DNA of 64,000 nucleotides from Sulfolobus tengchongensis (GCF_036967215.1 NZ_CP146016.1:2605337-2669336), one strand, 5' to 3'; positions 19,635-27,803 are shown, numbered from the stretch's first letter. Numbers and translations: made by a program. The notes: generated by a model from the sequence alone, not told the origin.

Positions 19635-19710
19635 TGCGGCCGCCGGGATTTGAACCCGGGATCACCGGCTTGGGAGGCCGGCGTCCTAATCCAGACTAGA
19701 CTACGGCCGC
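19635..19710 (-). tRNA. tRNA-Gly (CCC)
   Basis: On the minus strand: acceptor GCGGCCG pairs with CGGCCGC, discriminator A, anticodon stem CCGGC/GCCGG with the 7-base loop CTCCCAA (anticodon CCC), T-arm CCGGGTTCAAATCCCGG. There is no intron. A TATA-like ACTTAAAAATTTG lies about 27-38 bases upstream. It is immediately upstream of tmcA on the same strand. Confidence 0.93.
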
Positions 19711-19757
19711 ACGTATTTGAATAAAATAGGTATATACAAATTTTTAAGTTTTGTTAT

Positions 19758-19810
19758 TATCAGTTTTTCCAGCGGTAATCATCAAATCATTGGACCCTCT
19801 CATCATCATA
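19758..19810 (-). ncRNA. Candidate C/D box guide sRNA
   Basis: On the minus strand the order is box C ATGATGA (19806-19800), 9-base guide GAGGGTCCA, degenerate D' ATGA (19790-19787), two bases, C' TGATGA (19784-19779), 15 bases containing TTACCGCTGG, and box D CTGA (19763-19760). Spacing fits archaeal double C/D guide RNAs. It lies in the gap upstream of tRNA-Gly, where no protein gene fits. Targets cannot be assigned without aligning to rRNA. D' is degenerate and the terminal stem is weak. Confidence 0.5.
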
Positions 19811-19844
19811 TATTACTATGTTATGTTTAGCTTACAAAAAATAT

Positions 19845-21125
19845 TTAATCCCTCCTAATTGCCTCAATTGGAGTAAGCCTAGCAGCTTTCCAAGCAGGAT
19901 AAATACCAGCTATCAAACTCACGACAACTGCAACCGCTAAGGCTACAACTATAGCTTCTACTGAAATAACTGGTTTGAATGAAAACAAAGCTGATGATGC
20001 ACCACTAGATGCTCTAAAACCTCCAGCGAAAGCACCCCCTCCTCTGAAACCTCCTCCAAATCCGCTAGATGTAGCAGAACCACTATTTAGACTATTTGAG
20101 GTAGATTGAGAAGTTATTGCAGATAAGAGGTCAATGAATGAAGTTGAAATTAGACCTGCTAATACGCCAACCACACCGCCTATAAGCCCTATTATTCCAG
20201 ATTCTGCTAAAAAAACAAGTAGTATATCTCTAGTGGTTAAACCAAGTGTTTTCATTATACCTATCTCTCTTATTCTCTGATATACTCTACTCAGCATTAT
20301 AGCCATTATACCTACGGCACCAACAAAAAGAGAGATTGACGCTACAGCTACAAGTAATAGACTAAAGCCTGAAGTAATTGTTGATACTGTATTGATTAAT
20401 TGTTGAACTGAAATAACACTAAATTGATTGCCATATATTTCTTCGATAAGATTCACTAAACTATTAACATCATTAACAGATTGAGCTTCAACTATTAGCT
20501 CACTATATGTAGTTCTATTTAGAATTGCCATGGCTTCACCTAAAGGAACGAATATTGAAGTCTCAGAATTGGAGAGAGGATTAGCTCCAGATGGGGATAA
20601 AACTCCAACTACTTCTAACGTTACACTGTTTCCCCTTGAGATTTGAACAGTGATCGTACTTCCAGGTGAAAAGAAAACACCAGCTACGGGATTAGCAACT
20701 TGTGAGCCAATAACCGCTTCTGGCGAGGTGATAGGTGGATAAACTGTTCCACTCTCTAAAATTACTTGGCCTAAAAGAGCTGATAGATTATCTATACCTA
20801 GTATACTGATACCAATAGGTTGACCCTCAACGTTTATTGTTCCAAATCCACTAACTACTGGATAAACTGCTTTAACGCCAGGTAAACTTCCAATAGTTGC
20901 TACAGTAGCTTGTGTTAAATCAGAACCCCTAGGTAAAATTAGTATTGTATTAGGGCCTAATGACTCAACAACTGAAAGAATAGACTGACTAACACCTTGA
21001 GTAAAAGCTACTAGGGTAGTTACACTTGCTACTCCTATCATAACCGCTATTATGGCTAAAATGGCAATTGCTTTTCTCGATATTAAACCCTTATATGCTA
21101 GCCATAATATATCCAAGGAGTTCAT
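19845..21125 (-). CDS. ABC transporter permease, MacB/FtsX type
   Basis: A 426-residue permease with the MacB/FtsX layout: TM1 at residues 15-40 (ISRKAIAILAIIAVMIGVASV), a large extracellular MacB_PCD-like domain to about residue 250, then three C-terminal TM segments including SRVYQRIREIGIMKTLGLT, the coupling-helix region that contacts the ATPase. An unusual glycine-rich loop (GFGGGFRGGGAFAGGF) sits between TM3 and the last TM. It ends with AARLTPIEAIRRD, typical of the family. It is the last gene of a three-gene minus-strand operon with the ATPase (23689-24390) and the surface protein, probably forming a mechanotransmission or export complex. Confidence 0.87.
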   Translation of the reverse strand: MNSLDILWLAYKGLISRKAIAILAIIAVMIGVASVTTLVAFTQGVSQSILSVVESLGPNTILILPRGSDLTQATVATIGSLPGVKAVYPVVSGFGTINVEGQPIGISILGIDNLSALLGQVILESGTVYPPITSPEAVIGSQVANPVAGVFFSPGSTITVQISRGNSVTLEVVGVLSPSGANPLSNSETSIFVPLGEAMAILNRTTYSELIVEAQSVNDVNSLVNLIEEIYGNQFSVISVQQLINTVSTITSGFSLLLVAVASISLFVGAVGIMAIMLSRVYQRIREIGIMKTLGLTTRDILLVFLAESGIIGLIGGVVGVLAGLISTSFIDLLSAITSQSTSNSLNSGSATSSGFGGGFRGGGAFAGGFRASSGASSALFSFKPVISVEAIVVALAVAVVVSLIAGIYPAWKAARLTPIEAIRRD

Positions 21126-21134
21126 ATTTAAAAA

Positions 21135-23696
21135 TCACCTTTTTCGTCTTAAAAATACAATCGCTAAGATTATAATTAATACGATAATTACTATTGCAAC
21201 TATAATTAGTAAAATATGATTACTGGAATTACTAGTATTCCTAAATGAATTAGTAAATGTTGTAGACGCATTTAAGATCTGTAGCGTGATATTAGAGTAT
21301 GAGTGAAGAACTTGACCTATATCATTAGTATATGTGTATTCTATAGGAATAGTGTAGGTACCGGGTTTGGTACTATTATTTATCCTAAACGCAAAAGTAA
21401 ACGTAGATGAAGTATCTGAGCCTAAGTTACCTACATAATACGTATTCTGTCCTATGACCGATATTCCTCTAGGTGGAAACACAGTTACCGTTAAGCCATT
21501 AGCAGGACCAGTTCCAAAATTATAAATTGTAGCGGTAACTGAAACGAGACCTCCTCTTACAACAATGGTGGGAACGTAAGATACACCAGTTATTATGATA
21601 TTTACTGAACCTGCAGCTAAATTATTTATAATCTCTTGAGCTTGCTTTAATTCTCCTTGTTGATAATAGGATATCGAAGCAGTTACACTAACTATTCCAG
21701 CTGTTTGTGTGTAAACTTCTATTGGAACATACAGTTCTTGTAATGGCTTTAACAATGGTAATGTTATAGTAGTTACATTCACATATAAAGTTCCTTGCGA
21801 TGCCAATGATATAGTAACGTTATACAGAGGCTGATTTAGTATGTTCTCTACTAAAAGTTTAGTATACTCGACTTCTCCTGTTAACAAAGTAGAGGAGTTA
21901 AATTGAATTAAGATAGGAATTGTTGGAGAATTAATCTGAGCCACATAGACTGGAATTGAAATTTGCTCTTCTCTCTGTATATTGCCTTGATAATAAACTA
22001 TTGTTAATGAAATGGAATATGTACCAGAGTTTTGAGAGTATATTGTTATAGGGATAGAGTACTGTGAACCTGATTTAAGTACCGCTAAATTAAATGTAGT
22101 ACTATTTATATAGATAGGCGATGAAACAGTGATTGAAAGATTGTACAAAGTTGTGTTTAATGTATTGGATAAAATTAAATTAGCAGATATAAACGTGTTA
22201 GGTGATACTACTCCAGGGTTTAGCATCGCGGTAATTGGGGTTAATGGTGCCAATAGCGGAGAAACATAAAGTCCTATTTGCTGTTGATATTCAGACTCTT
22301 GATACACAGAATCTAAATAAGAAATTGAAACAGAGAATTGTACGGGAGTCCCTTGATAATTAGATGGAACGTAGACCTCTAATGGTACCTTTACTGATTG
22401 GTTTGGTTTTATTAATCCTATCTTAGGCAAACTATTGAGAATTGATAGTTCTTGTGATGATACTGATAACGTCAGATTATATACATTACCGGATCCTATA
22501 TTCATTACAATCAAAGTTATATTATTAATTGCCCCTGCAGTTAAAGAGGAAGATGATGGTATAATCTCTAAATTGGATTGCCCCATCAAATACAACGTGA
22601 ATGTTAAATATTGTATAACACTTACACTTACTCCGCTACCTTCAATAGTATTCCAAATGACCTTCAAAGGAATAGTATATCCTCCTAAAGACGCGTTATA
22701 AATATTAACTACAAATGAAACAGGAAATTCTTCATAAGATTGCAATGATCCTCCATTAACGTAAATTAGATCTCCGCCAGTTATATTACTGAAGCCTTTA
22801 GGCAATTCAATTTGTATTGAATAACTGTTTACTGGTACCGGACCCGTATAAATTAACTGAAGATCTACTGGAACACCTAACTGATTTGGACCAGAATTTA
22901 AGGTAACATAAGGAGTTAATATCTCACCACCAATAGTTTGATTACTATTAATTTCAATTGTCACATTAAGTGAATGATACGAACCAAACACTAATGCTGT
23001 TATTGGTAATTTATATGAGCCTATTGTAGCGTTATTATAAACGTTTACAATGGCTTGCGCAGTAGCCGAAGAGCCGGCAGAAAGCAAAGGTATATTTATC
23101 TCCTTAGTTACAAATTGAAAGGGATACGTAGAGTTTAGGAACAGAGTAACATTAGTAGCTGAAACGGTCCCAGTATTATAAATTATCAAATTTATAGGAA
23201 CATCTTGCTCTCCCGGAAATATTGTCCCAGTAGTTTGGGCTACTGCTGAAAGTTGAACATATCCTATTATTGGAATTTGTACAGGGACTGTTTGGCTTAT
23301 CTCAACCCCATTCTCTAAATATGTGACTTCTAAATAGAAATTATATATACCGAGGGGAATATGCGGAGTGATATTGCCGATAAAGGTAAGTTCGTATTCC
23401 TGATTAGGAATAATTACAGGAATGGAATATAACTGAGTATTAGAAATCACAAGGAAAGGACCAGTTTGTATTGGATAAATTTCTACATTAGTTATATTTC
23501 CAGATCCATGGTAAGTTAGAGTCACTTGTAATGGAACTAATCTCTCACCAGGTGTAACATAAGGAGGTGAAGTAAGCCATTGTGCAGTAGCTGAAAAAGA
23601 ATTTGATGATTGAGCTGAAACACTTAACGGCATAAATAATAGAAAAGAAGGAATTAAGAGCAGTAATAAAATAATAGATGAGAATATCTTATTCAT
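21135..23696 (-). CDS. Secreted, C-terminally anchored beta-sandwich repeat protein (CARDB/NEW3-like)
   Basis: This 853-residue protein has a signal peptide (residues 1-30, ILLLLLIPSFLLFMPLSVSAQ). About seven repeated Ig-like or CARDB/NEW3-like modules of roughly 100 residues follow, marked by recurring phrases such as NxTxxVY, YxIPI and GxGxAxNxTVTVFPP, with many Asn-X-Ser/Thr sites expected to be glycosylated. It ends with a TM anchor (LLIIVAIVIIVLIIILAIVF) and RRKR, so most of it is displayed outside the membrane. It overlaps the ATPase gene by 8 bases and lies 9 bases before the permease. It probably works as the extracellular partner of this ABC system; the substrate is unknown. Confidence 0.82.
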   Translation of the reverse strand: MNKIFSSIILLLLLIPSFLLFMPLSVSAQSSNSFSATAQWLTSPPYVTPGERLVPLQVTLTYHGSGNITNVEIYPIQTGPFLVISNTQLYSIPVIIPNQEYELTFIGNITPHIPLGIYNFYLEVTYLENGVEISQTVPVQIPIIGYVQLSAVAQTTGTIFPGEQDVPINLIIYNTGTVSATNVTLFLNSTYPFQFVTKEINIPLLSAGSSATAQAIVNVYNNATIGSYKLPITALVFGSYHSLNVTIEINSNQTIGGEILTPYVTLNSGPNQLGVPVDLQLIYTGPVPVNSYSIQIELPKGFSNITGGDLIYVNGGSLQSYEEFPVSFVVNIYNASLGGYTIPLKVIWNTIEGSGVSVSVIQYLTFTLYLMGQSNLEIIPSSSSLTAGAINNITLIVMNIGSGNVYNLTLSVSSQELSILNSLPKIGLIKPNQSVKVPLEVYVPSNYQGTPVQFSVSISYLDSVYQESEYQQQIGLYVSPLLAPLTPITAMLNPGVVSPNTFISANLILSNTLNTTLYNLSITVSSPIYINSTTFNLAVLKSGSQYSIPITIYSQNSGTYSISLTIVYYQGNIQREEQISIPVYVAQINSPTIPILIQFNSSTLLTGEVEYTKLLVENILNQPLYNVTISLASQGTLYVNVTTITLPLLKPLQELYVPIEVYTQTAGIVSVTASISYYQQGELKQAQEIINNLAAGSVNIIITGVSYVPTIVVRGGLVSVTATIYNFGTGPANGLTVTVFPPRGISVIGQNTYYVGNLGSDTSSTFTFAFRINNSTKPGTYTIPIEYTYTNDIGQVLHSYSNITLQILNASTTFTNSFRNTSNSSNHILLIIVAIVIIVLIIILAIVFLRRKR

Positions 23697-24390
23697 TCTG
23701 GATCACCTCTTTCTCTATACTTCCGTCTCTAATATACACGATTCTATCTGCATACTTCATCATATCTGGATCGTGAGTGGCCATTACTATCGTCACTTCC
23801 TTTTCATCATTTAATTTCTTCATTAACTCGACAATAGCTTCACCGGTTTTTGAATCTAAGTTCGCTGTTGGTTCGTCTGCTAGTAATATTTTTGGATCGT
23901 TAGCTAGAGCTCTGGCTATTGCAACTCTTTGTTGCTGACCACCGGACAGCTCGTTTGGTCTTTTATTTTTAAGTTCCAACATGCCGGGTATTAGGGAAAG
24001 GATTTCTTCGGCTTTTTCTCTCCTTTTCCAGACAGGTACTCCGGCTGCAGCCAAAGCTAGTTCCACATTTTCAAGAACAGTTAGATATGTGATAAGATTA
24101 TAAGATTGAAATACGAAACCAATGTATTTTCTTCTAAATGTGGCCCTTTCATCTTCATCAAAATATGTGACATCATGACCATCAATTATTATTTTTCCAC
24201 TTGTAGGTGAATCCAAAAGACCCATCAAATCCAAAAGTGTAGTTTTTCCAGACCCTGAAGGACCTGCTATAACCAGGAACTCCCCTTTTTTAACTTTCAA
24301 ATTAACTCCTCTTAACGCAACATATTCAACGTTCTTTACCTTATATATCTTCTTTAAGTCTATAATATCGATTATGATATCAGTCATCAA
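23689..24390 (-). CDS. ABC transporter ATPase, MacB/LolD type
   Basis: A 233-residue ABC ATPase with Walker A GPSGSGKTTLLD, Q-loop FVFQSYNLI, signature LSGGQQQRVAIARAL, Walker B ILLADEPTANLD and the H-loop ATHDPD. The sequence groups with LolD/MacB-type ATPases that pair with FtsX-like permeases, and the permease is two genes downstream. The start may be the first or second ATG (24390 or 24387). Confidence 0.92.
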   Translation of the reverse strand: MMTDIIIDIIDLKKIYKVKNVEYVALRGVNLKVKKGEFLVIAGPSGSGKTTLLDLMGLLDSPTSGKIIIDGHDVTYFDEDERATFRRKYIGFVFQSYNLITYLTVLENVELALAAAGVPVWKRREKAEEILSLIPGMLELKNKRPNELSGGQQQRVAIARALANDPKILLADEPTANLDSKTGEAIVELMKKLNDEKEVTIVMATHDPDMMKYADRIVYIRDGSIEKEVIQNE

Positions 24391-24401
24391 CCCCCTATAT
24401 G

Positions 24402-24415
24402 AAGCTTAGTATAAA
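24402..24415 (-). promoter_or_regulatory. Promoter of the ABC operon
   Basis: A TATA-like CTTTTATACT on the minus strand lies about 20-27 bases before the ATPase start, predicting a leaderless operon mRNA. The rest of the stretch 24416-24648 is AT-rich with no gene or repeat I can support. Confidence 0.5.
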
Positions 24416-24648
24416 AGTATTTTCATAAGTTTTTAGGTTGTTTTCATATTGCTGTCATGAAGGAATAAATTACTCTTATGTCTTATTACATTTATCTTCA
24501 CCCTTTATCTCATGTAAATCTTATCTCAATATCTATAAAGAGATCATAGATACTTAATATTTCTAACACTTGCTAACTTTATAGACACGCTAGGTCTTTC
24601 GATATCATACAATAATTAAAAATGTCAAAAATTAATTAAAATTATAAG

Positions 24649-24687
24649 GTGCCGCCGCGGGGACTTGAACCCCGGACAACCCGGTCT
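24649..24687 (-). repeat. Distal attachment site: tRNA-Phe 3' fragment
   Basis: Thirty-nine bases identical to 32232-32270, covering the tRNA-Phe 3' end, T-arm and anticodon-stem 3' strand plus two flanking bases. The match stops exactly at 24687, beyond which the sequences differ. This is the hallmark of integration downstream of a tRNA by a recombinase that restores the gene. Confidence 0.93.
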
Positions 24688-24771
24688 CTAAAAAGTTTCC
24701 ATTGATCGTTAAAAAGTAACGTAAGACGTTTCACAAGAGAAGAAGAAATTGATTTACATAAAGTAATGAAT

Positions 24772-24789
24772 ACTGATATGATAATCAGT
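24772..24789. repeat. Inverted repeat near distal attachment site
   Basis: ACTGAT (24772-24777) and ATCAGT (24784-24789) form a perfect inverted repeat with a 6-base spacer about 85 bases inside the element. The core CTGATAT also occurs in the inverted repeats upstream of the integrase at the opposite end (32112-32144). Possible arm-type or accessory-factor sites. Confidence 0.4.
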
Positions 24790-24812
24790 AAATGAGGGAA
24801 CGTTTTCAAGGT

Positions 24813-24830
24813 GTTAACTCCCCAGTTTAC
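24813..24830. promoter_or_regulatory. Operator-like repeat, site A
   Basis: GTTAAC, spacer TCCCCA, GTTTAC: one mismatch from the perfect repeat. It lies over the stop codon of the winged-helix gene ending at 24827, inside outer arms CAAGGT/ACCTTG. Confidence 0.6.
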
Positions 24831-25069
24831 CTTGTTAATTCTTCTCTGTACTTCAGACAATATTCGCGGAACTTCTTTCCGGCTATCTTCCTCCACTTTC
24901 GGTATATTATCCCCTCTTTTGTCATCCTCGATAAATATACTGTAAGTGTTTTTCTATCTACCCTGGTCTTTCTCTCTAATTCTTCTAATGAAAGACAACC
25001 AAGGGAGCTCCCGAAAGCCAACATTATCCTTTGAGGTACTGTTAATTTCTCTAAAATTCTCTCTGCCAT
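24827..25069 (-). CDS. Small winged-helix DNA-binding protein
   Basis: From the ATG at 25069 the product is 80 residues (MAERILEKLTVPQRIM...), with a clear winged-helix pattern: LSLEELERKTRVDRKTLTVYLSRMTKEGIIYRKW, then a basic C-terminus. The frame is open to 25162, but that 31-residue extension (TCRNKPRNSTLQRYYGYY) is unlike the domain, so I prefer the internal start. Operator-like sites A and B lie at its 3' end and about 190 bases upstream. It may regulate the element. The exact family was not recognised. Confidence 0.6.
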   Translation of the reverse strand: MAERILEKLTVPQRIMLAFGSSLGCLSLEELERKTRVDRKTLTVYLSRMTKEGIIYRKWRKIAGKKFREYCLKYREELTR

Positions 25070-25259
25070 AATTGAATCTAAAGCCTTAAACAGGATTAAA
25101 AATTTGTAGTATCCGTAGTAGCGCTGCAAAGTTGAGTTTCTTGGCTTGTTTCTGCAGGTCAAACAAAATTTAGTCCTACTTACTTTATCGTGAGAGCGAG
25201 CTCTTGCAACTAAAAATTTTGAGATCCGGGCAGGATTAAATGCTTTGAATTTTTCTTTA

Positions 25260-25277
25260 GTAAACTGGGGAGTTAAT
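25260..25277. promoter_or_regulatory. Operator-like repeat, site B
   Basis: GTAAAC, spacer TGGGGA, GTTAAT: same spacing and spacer type as the perfect sites C and D. It lies upstream of the minus-strand winged-helix gene. Confidence 0.55.
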
Positions 25278-25321
25278 TCAATGAAAGAAAACTTTAATTC
25301 ACAGTAGAAGAATAAGAATTA

Positions 25322-25399
25322 GGGATGAGGGGGTCAGGTCAGAGCAACGGCGTCCTATCATAGGTCAACTCGTGTCGTGCTCATCATCCCCTCATCCCC
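25322..25399. other. Strong hairpin, candidate structured RNA or replication origin
   Basis: GGGATGAGGGG (25322-25332) pairs perfectly with CCCCTCATCCC (25388-25398), with flanking AATTA/TAATT arms. Inside are GAGCA/TGCTC and a small CCTA/TAGG hairpin, so about 80 bases fold into a long branched or bulged stem. It is much more GC-rich than its AT-rich surroundings and contains no ORF. The gap 25163-25520 holds nothing else but site B. A plasmid origin, a regulatory RNA, or both, are possible. Confidence 0.5.
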
Positions 25400-25524
25400 G
25401 ATTTCTAATTTGAAAAACATATTTAAAAATCTTTCTCTTTTCGTATATTATCTCATTAGAAATAATAATTAAGTAAATAGTAAAATAGCTTATCCAAAAA
25501 GCCTAATCTCTTTTTCGGAAATGC

Positions 25525-25898
25525 CCCGACAACCCATCCAACCGCCCACCCGCTCATGGTAAATGCAACAATAAACGTATTATCACTCCTCACAGCCTGC
25601 TCTATAGCGAATGAAGTGGAAATACCAAAGATTACCCCTACAAGGAACCTTATCAACGTAAGTAATATGACATTACTTGCAAACCCGCTGACTAGAGAAA
25701 TCGTTCCTAACGCTATCATCGATATTAGGAAAACCTTCTTCGACCCTAACGTAACGATAATTTTCTGATAAATTATCGCCCCAACTATTCTTCCCCCAAA
25801 GGCTATGGATACTATAAGGAAGGAAAGCCAGTGAGGTAAGTTGAACTGGCTCACGGTGTAAGAAGGGGCTACTAAAACGAAAGTGGGTAAGGGGTTTG
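25525..25898 (-). pseudogene. Fragment of a major facilitator superfamily transporter
   Basis: About 120 codons of an MFS transporter lacking both ends: LPTFVLVAPSYTV (end of TM1), FGGRIVGAIIYQKIIVTLGSKKVFLISMI (motif A region), SGFASNVILLTLIRFLVGVIFGISTSFA and FTMSGWAVGWVVGAF. The N-terminus stops at the end of the IS607-type element. After VVGAF the frame continues into unrelated KKRLGFLDKLFYYLLNYYF, so the 3' side is also truncated. It is a rearranged remnant, not a working carrier. Confidence 0.75.
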
Positions 25899-25902
25899 GG
25901 CT

Positions 25903-27198
25903 TCATAGGATTTCATGATATTTGATATCAATCCTCAGCCCTTGGGCTTCACCGAAGTCACGGAGCATTGCTCCGCTCATCCTTCTCCGCCCCATTAGCG
26001 GGATAACCCCAACCCACACCCGCGGAATATCACGGATGTGGGGAAACCCGCACATCTTGAGGTAAATATTAAGAGACGCGTTTAGTTGTCTGTCTAGGGT
26101 GAACCCGCACCTCTCGCAATGAAAAGTCCCGCCGACCTTTCGGGAAACCCATCCACATCTGGGGCAGGACTTGGAGGTGAGGTACGGGTTCACCTCCTTA
26201 ACGAAGGAACCATAAAGGGGAGCCTTGTATTTTATTACACGGTGTATAGTCCTCCAAACAGTCCTCGAAATCTTCTTAGAGAGGGAATCATTTACGTCCT
26301 CAAACATCTCTTTTTTGTTTAACTTCTCAACAGCAAACAGTGTGAGAGGGTAAATCTCTAGCAAATTGTTAACGAACTTGTGGATATAATCCAGTACACG
26401 GTTCCTCTCACGGTGAGAGTACTTCTTCATAAGTTCTTTACCCTTCTTACCGTGCTTTGAGGCGAAGGACTGAACCCTACCCCTCTTCAACTGCATACCG
26501 TACTTCAAACTGTATAGTCCCTTAATGGAGAACGTGATGAACTTATCACCATCATACGCGTCTAGTGTGTAAAGGTTGCTATCAATTGCTAGGAAATCTA
26601 GGGGAGTACTCCAGGGTAATTTATAACGGAACGATAAGTACACTTTGTCCTCCTTAATTATTGGCTCACCTAACTCAAGTCCCTTAACCCTCCTTGAAAA
26701 CCACTTATGAGACCAAGAGAAGGTGACGTATTCATAAGGTCTTATAGTAATCCTAACACTCTCGCCCTCAACCTTCCTAAGGGTTGACTTTACCCTAACG
26801 TAAACCTTCCTCAGTGTTGGTTTCCTTAACGATGCTTGTCCCTTCTCAGCCCTCCTCTTCCAACTCTTCAATATCGAGTAAGCGTCGTTTATTGCTTTAT
26901 CCACGTAGTGTGAAGCCAGGACGTTAATCTTCTCTAGTTCATCCCTGAGCTCCTTGTACACTTCCTTCTTCTTAGGCAAGGTTATTTTAACCTTCGTGAT
27001 GGCTTTCTTACCCTTCTTCACTTCTTTTCTCTCTATCTTAGTCCTCTCCCACAACCAGTCTAGTGCTTTCTGTAGTAGGATTCTATAGTTCTCTAGTAAT
27101 ATCTTGCTCTCCTCCTTCTTATCGTTCTTCAAGGAGTAGGTTAGGTAGACGTACTCTTCTTCTGGTTGGAATGTTTTAAGCCTTAAGTTCCTCAACAC
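25903..27198 (-). CDS. tnpB: TnpB, IS607-type RNA-guided nuclease
   Basis: This 431-residue TnpB keeps all expected catalytic residues: RuvC-I Asp206 in FLAIDSN, RuvC-II Glu291 in LFAVEKLN, and RuvC-III Asp369 in FTLDRQLNASLN. The four-Cys zinc motif CPRCGW/CERCGF (345-364) is present. TnpB proteins cut DNA guided by an omega-RNA transcribed from the 3' end of the element and its flank. It overlaps tnpA by 23 bases. It appears full length. Confidence 0.92.
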   Translation of the reverse strand: MLRNLRLKTFQPEEEYVYLTYSLKNDKKEESKILLENYRILLQKALDWLWERTKIERKEVKKGKKAITKVKITLPKKKEVYKELRDELEKINVLASHYVDKAINDAYSILKSWKRRAEKGQASLRKPTLRKVYVRVKSTLRKVEGESVRITIRPYEYVTFSWSHKWFSRRVKGLELGEPIIKEDKVYLSFRYKLPWSTPLDFLAIDSNLYTLDAYDGDKFITFSIKGLYSLKYGMQLKRGRVQSFASKHGKKGKELMKKYSHRERNRVLDYIHKFVNNLLEIYPLTLFAVEKLNKKEMFEDVNDSLSKKISRTVWRTIHRVIKYKAPLYGSFVKEVNPYLTSKSCPRCGWVSRKVGGTFHCERCGFTLDRQLNASLNIYLKMCGFPHIRDIPRVWVGVIPLMGRRRMSGAMLRDFGEAQGLRIDIKYHEIL

Positions 27199-27760
27199 AT
27201 TTTCTCACCTTTTCGTATTTATGACTCCTCATTCCGTATAACTTTCCGCTGAATGATACTAGGATTGAGATCAGATCCTCTATCAACTCTTGTTCTGGTG
27301 TTTTGTCCTCATTGTTTAACACGACTATTTCGCAGTTGTGTGCATTGCATGCTTCTTCAAGTATCTCGAATCCGAATCTAACTAGTCTGTCTGGATATGC
27401 AATGATTATTTTTGATACTTCGTTATTTAGTATCATCCTCAACAACTTGAGGAATCCTTTTCTCTTCATGTTTAGTCCAGATCCTATGTCTGTTATTACT
27501 TGGTCGTAATCCTTAACGTTCTCCTCTAGGTATTTTACTTGGTTTATTAAGTCGTCTTTTTGCGTGTTTGATGATACTCTAGCATAAAGGATCACTTTCC
27601 TCTTTCTTACAATCCCCATTAGTTTCTCTACATCTTCTTCCCTAAACCTCCACTTTCCGCTCTGTAATACTACTGGCTTTATGTAACCTTTCTTGACGTA
27701 TTCTCTAAGTGTTGCGTAGGATATCCCTAGGCGTTGGCAGACTTCTTTAGGTCTTAGCAT
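27176..27760 (-). CDS. tnpA: TnpA, IS607-type serine transposase
   Basis: The 194-residue protein has an N-terminal MerR-like helix-turn-helix (LRPKEVCQRLGISYATLREYVKKGYI) and a serine-recombinase catalytic domain with YARVSS (nucleophile Ser63). ITDIGSGLNMKRKGFLKLL and IIIAYPDRLVRFGFE follow. This order, HTH first and catalytic domain second, is specific to IS607 transposases. Apparently intact. Confidence 0.93.
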   Translation of the reverse strand: MLRPKEVCQRLGISYATLREYVKKGYIKPVVLQSGKWRFREEDVEKLMGIVRKRKVILYARVSSNTQKDDLINQVKYLEENVKDYDQVITDIGSGLNMKRKGFLKLLRMILNNEVSKIIIAYPDRLVRFGFEILEEACNAHNCEIVVLNNEDKTPEQELIEDLISILVSFSGKLYGMRSHKYEKVRKCVEELKA

Positions 27761-27803
27761 TGTATAAGAGTTTATGATGAAATAATATAAATTTTACGGT
27801 TTA

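Larger units (their letters stand above)
25895..27795 (-). mobile_element. IS607-family insertion sequence
   Basis: Two overlapping minus-strand genes, a serine-recombinase transposase and TnpB, span 1.86 kb, matching the roughly 1.9-kb IS607-type elements common in Sulfolobus. Ends are approximate: IS607 elements lack terminal inverted repeats and usually make no target duplication. One end lies close to 25890-25905, where transporter homology begins. The other is in the AT-rich stretch 27761-27803. Confidence 0.85.

Noticed and set aside
19618-19665. TmcA starting at 19665
   Set aside because: The extra 16 codons translate the 3' end of tRNA-Gly; homologues begin at MYESYFVDS-like positions.
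24642-24896. 84-residue minus-strand ORF across the distal attachment site
   Set aside because: Its C-terminus is the translated tRNA-Phe fragment and the rest overlaps the winged-helix gene in another frame; it is a chance ORF.
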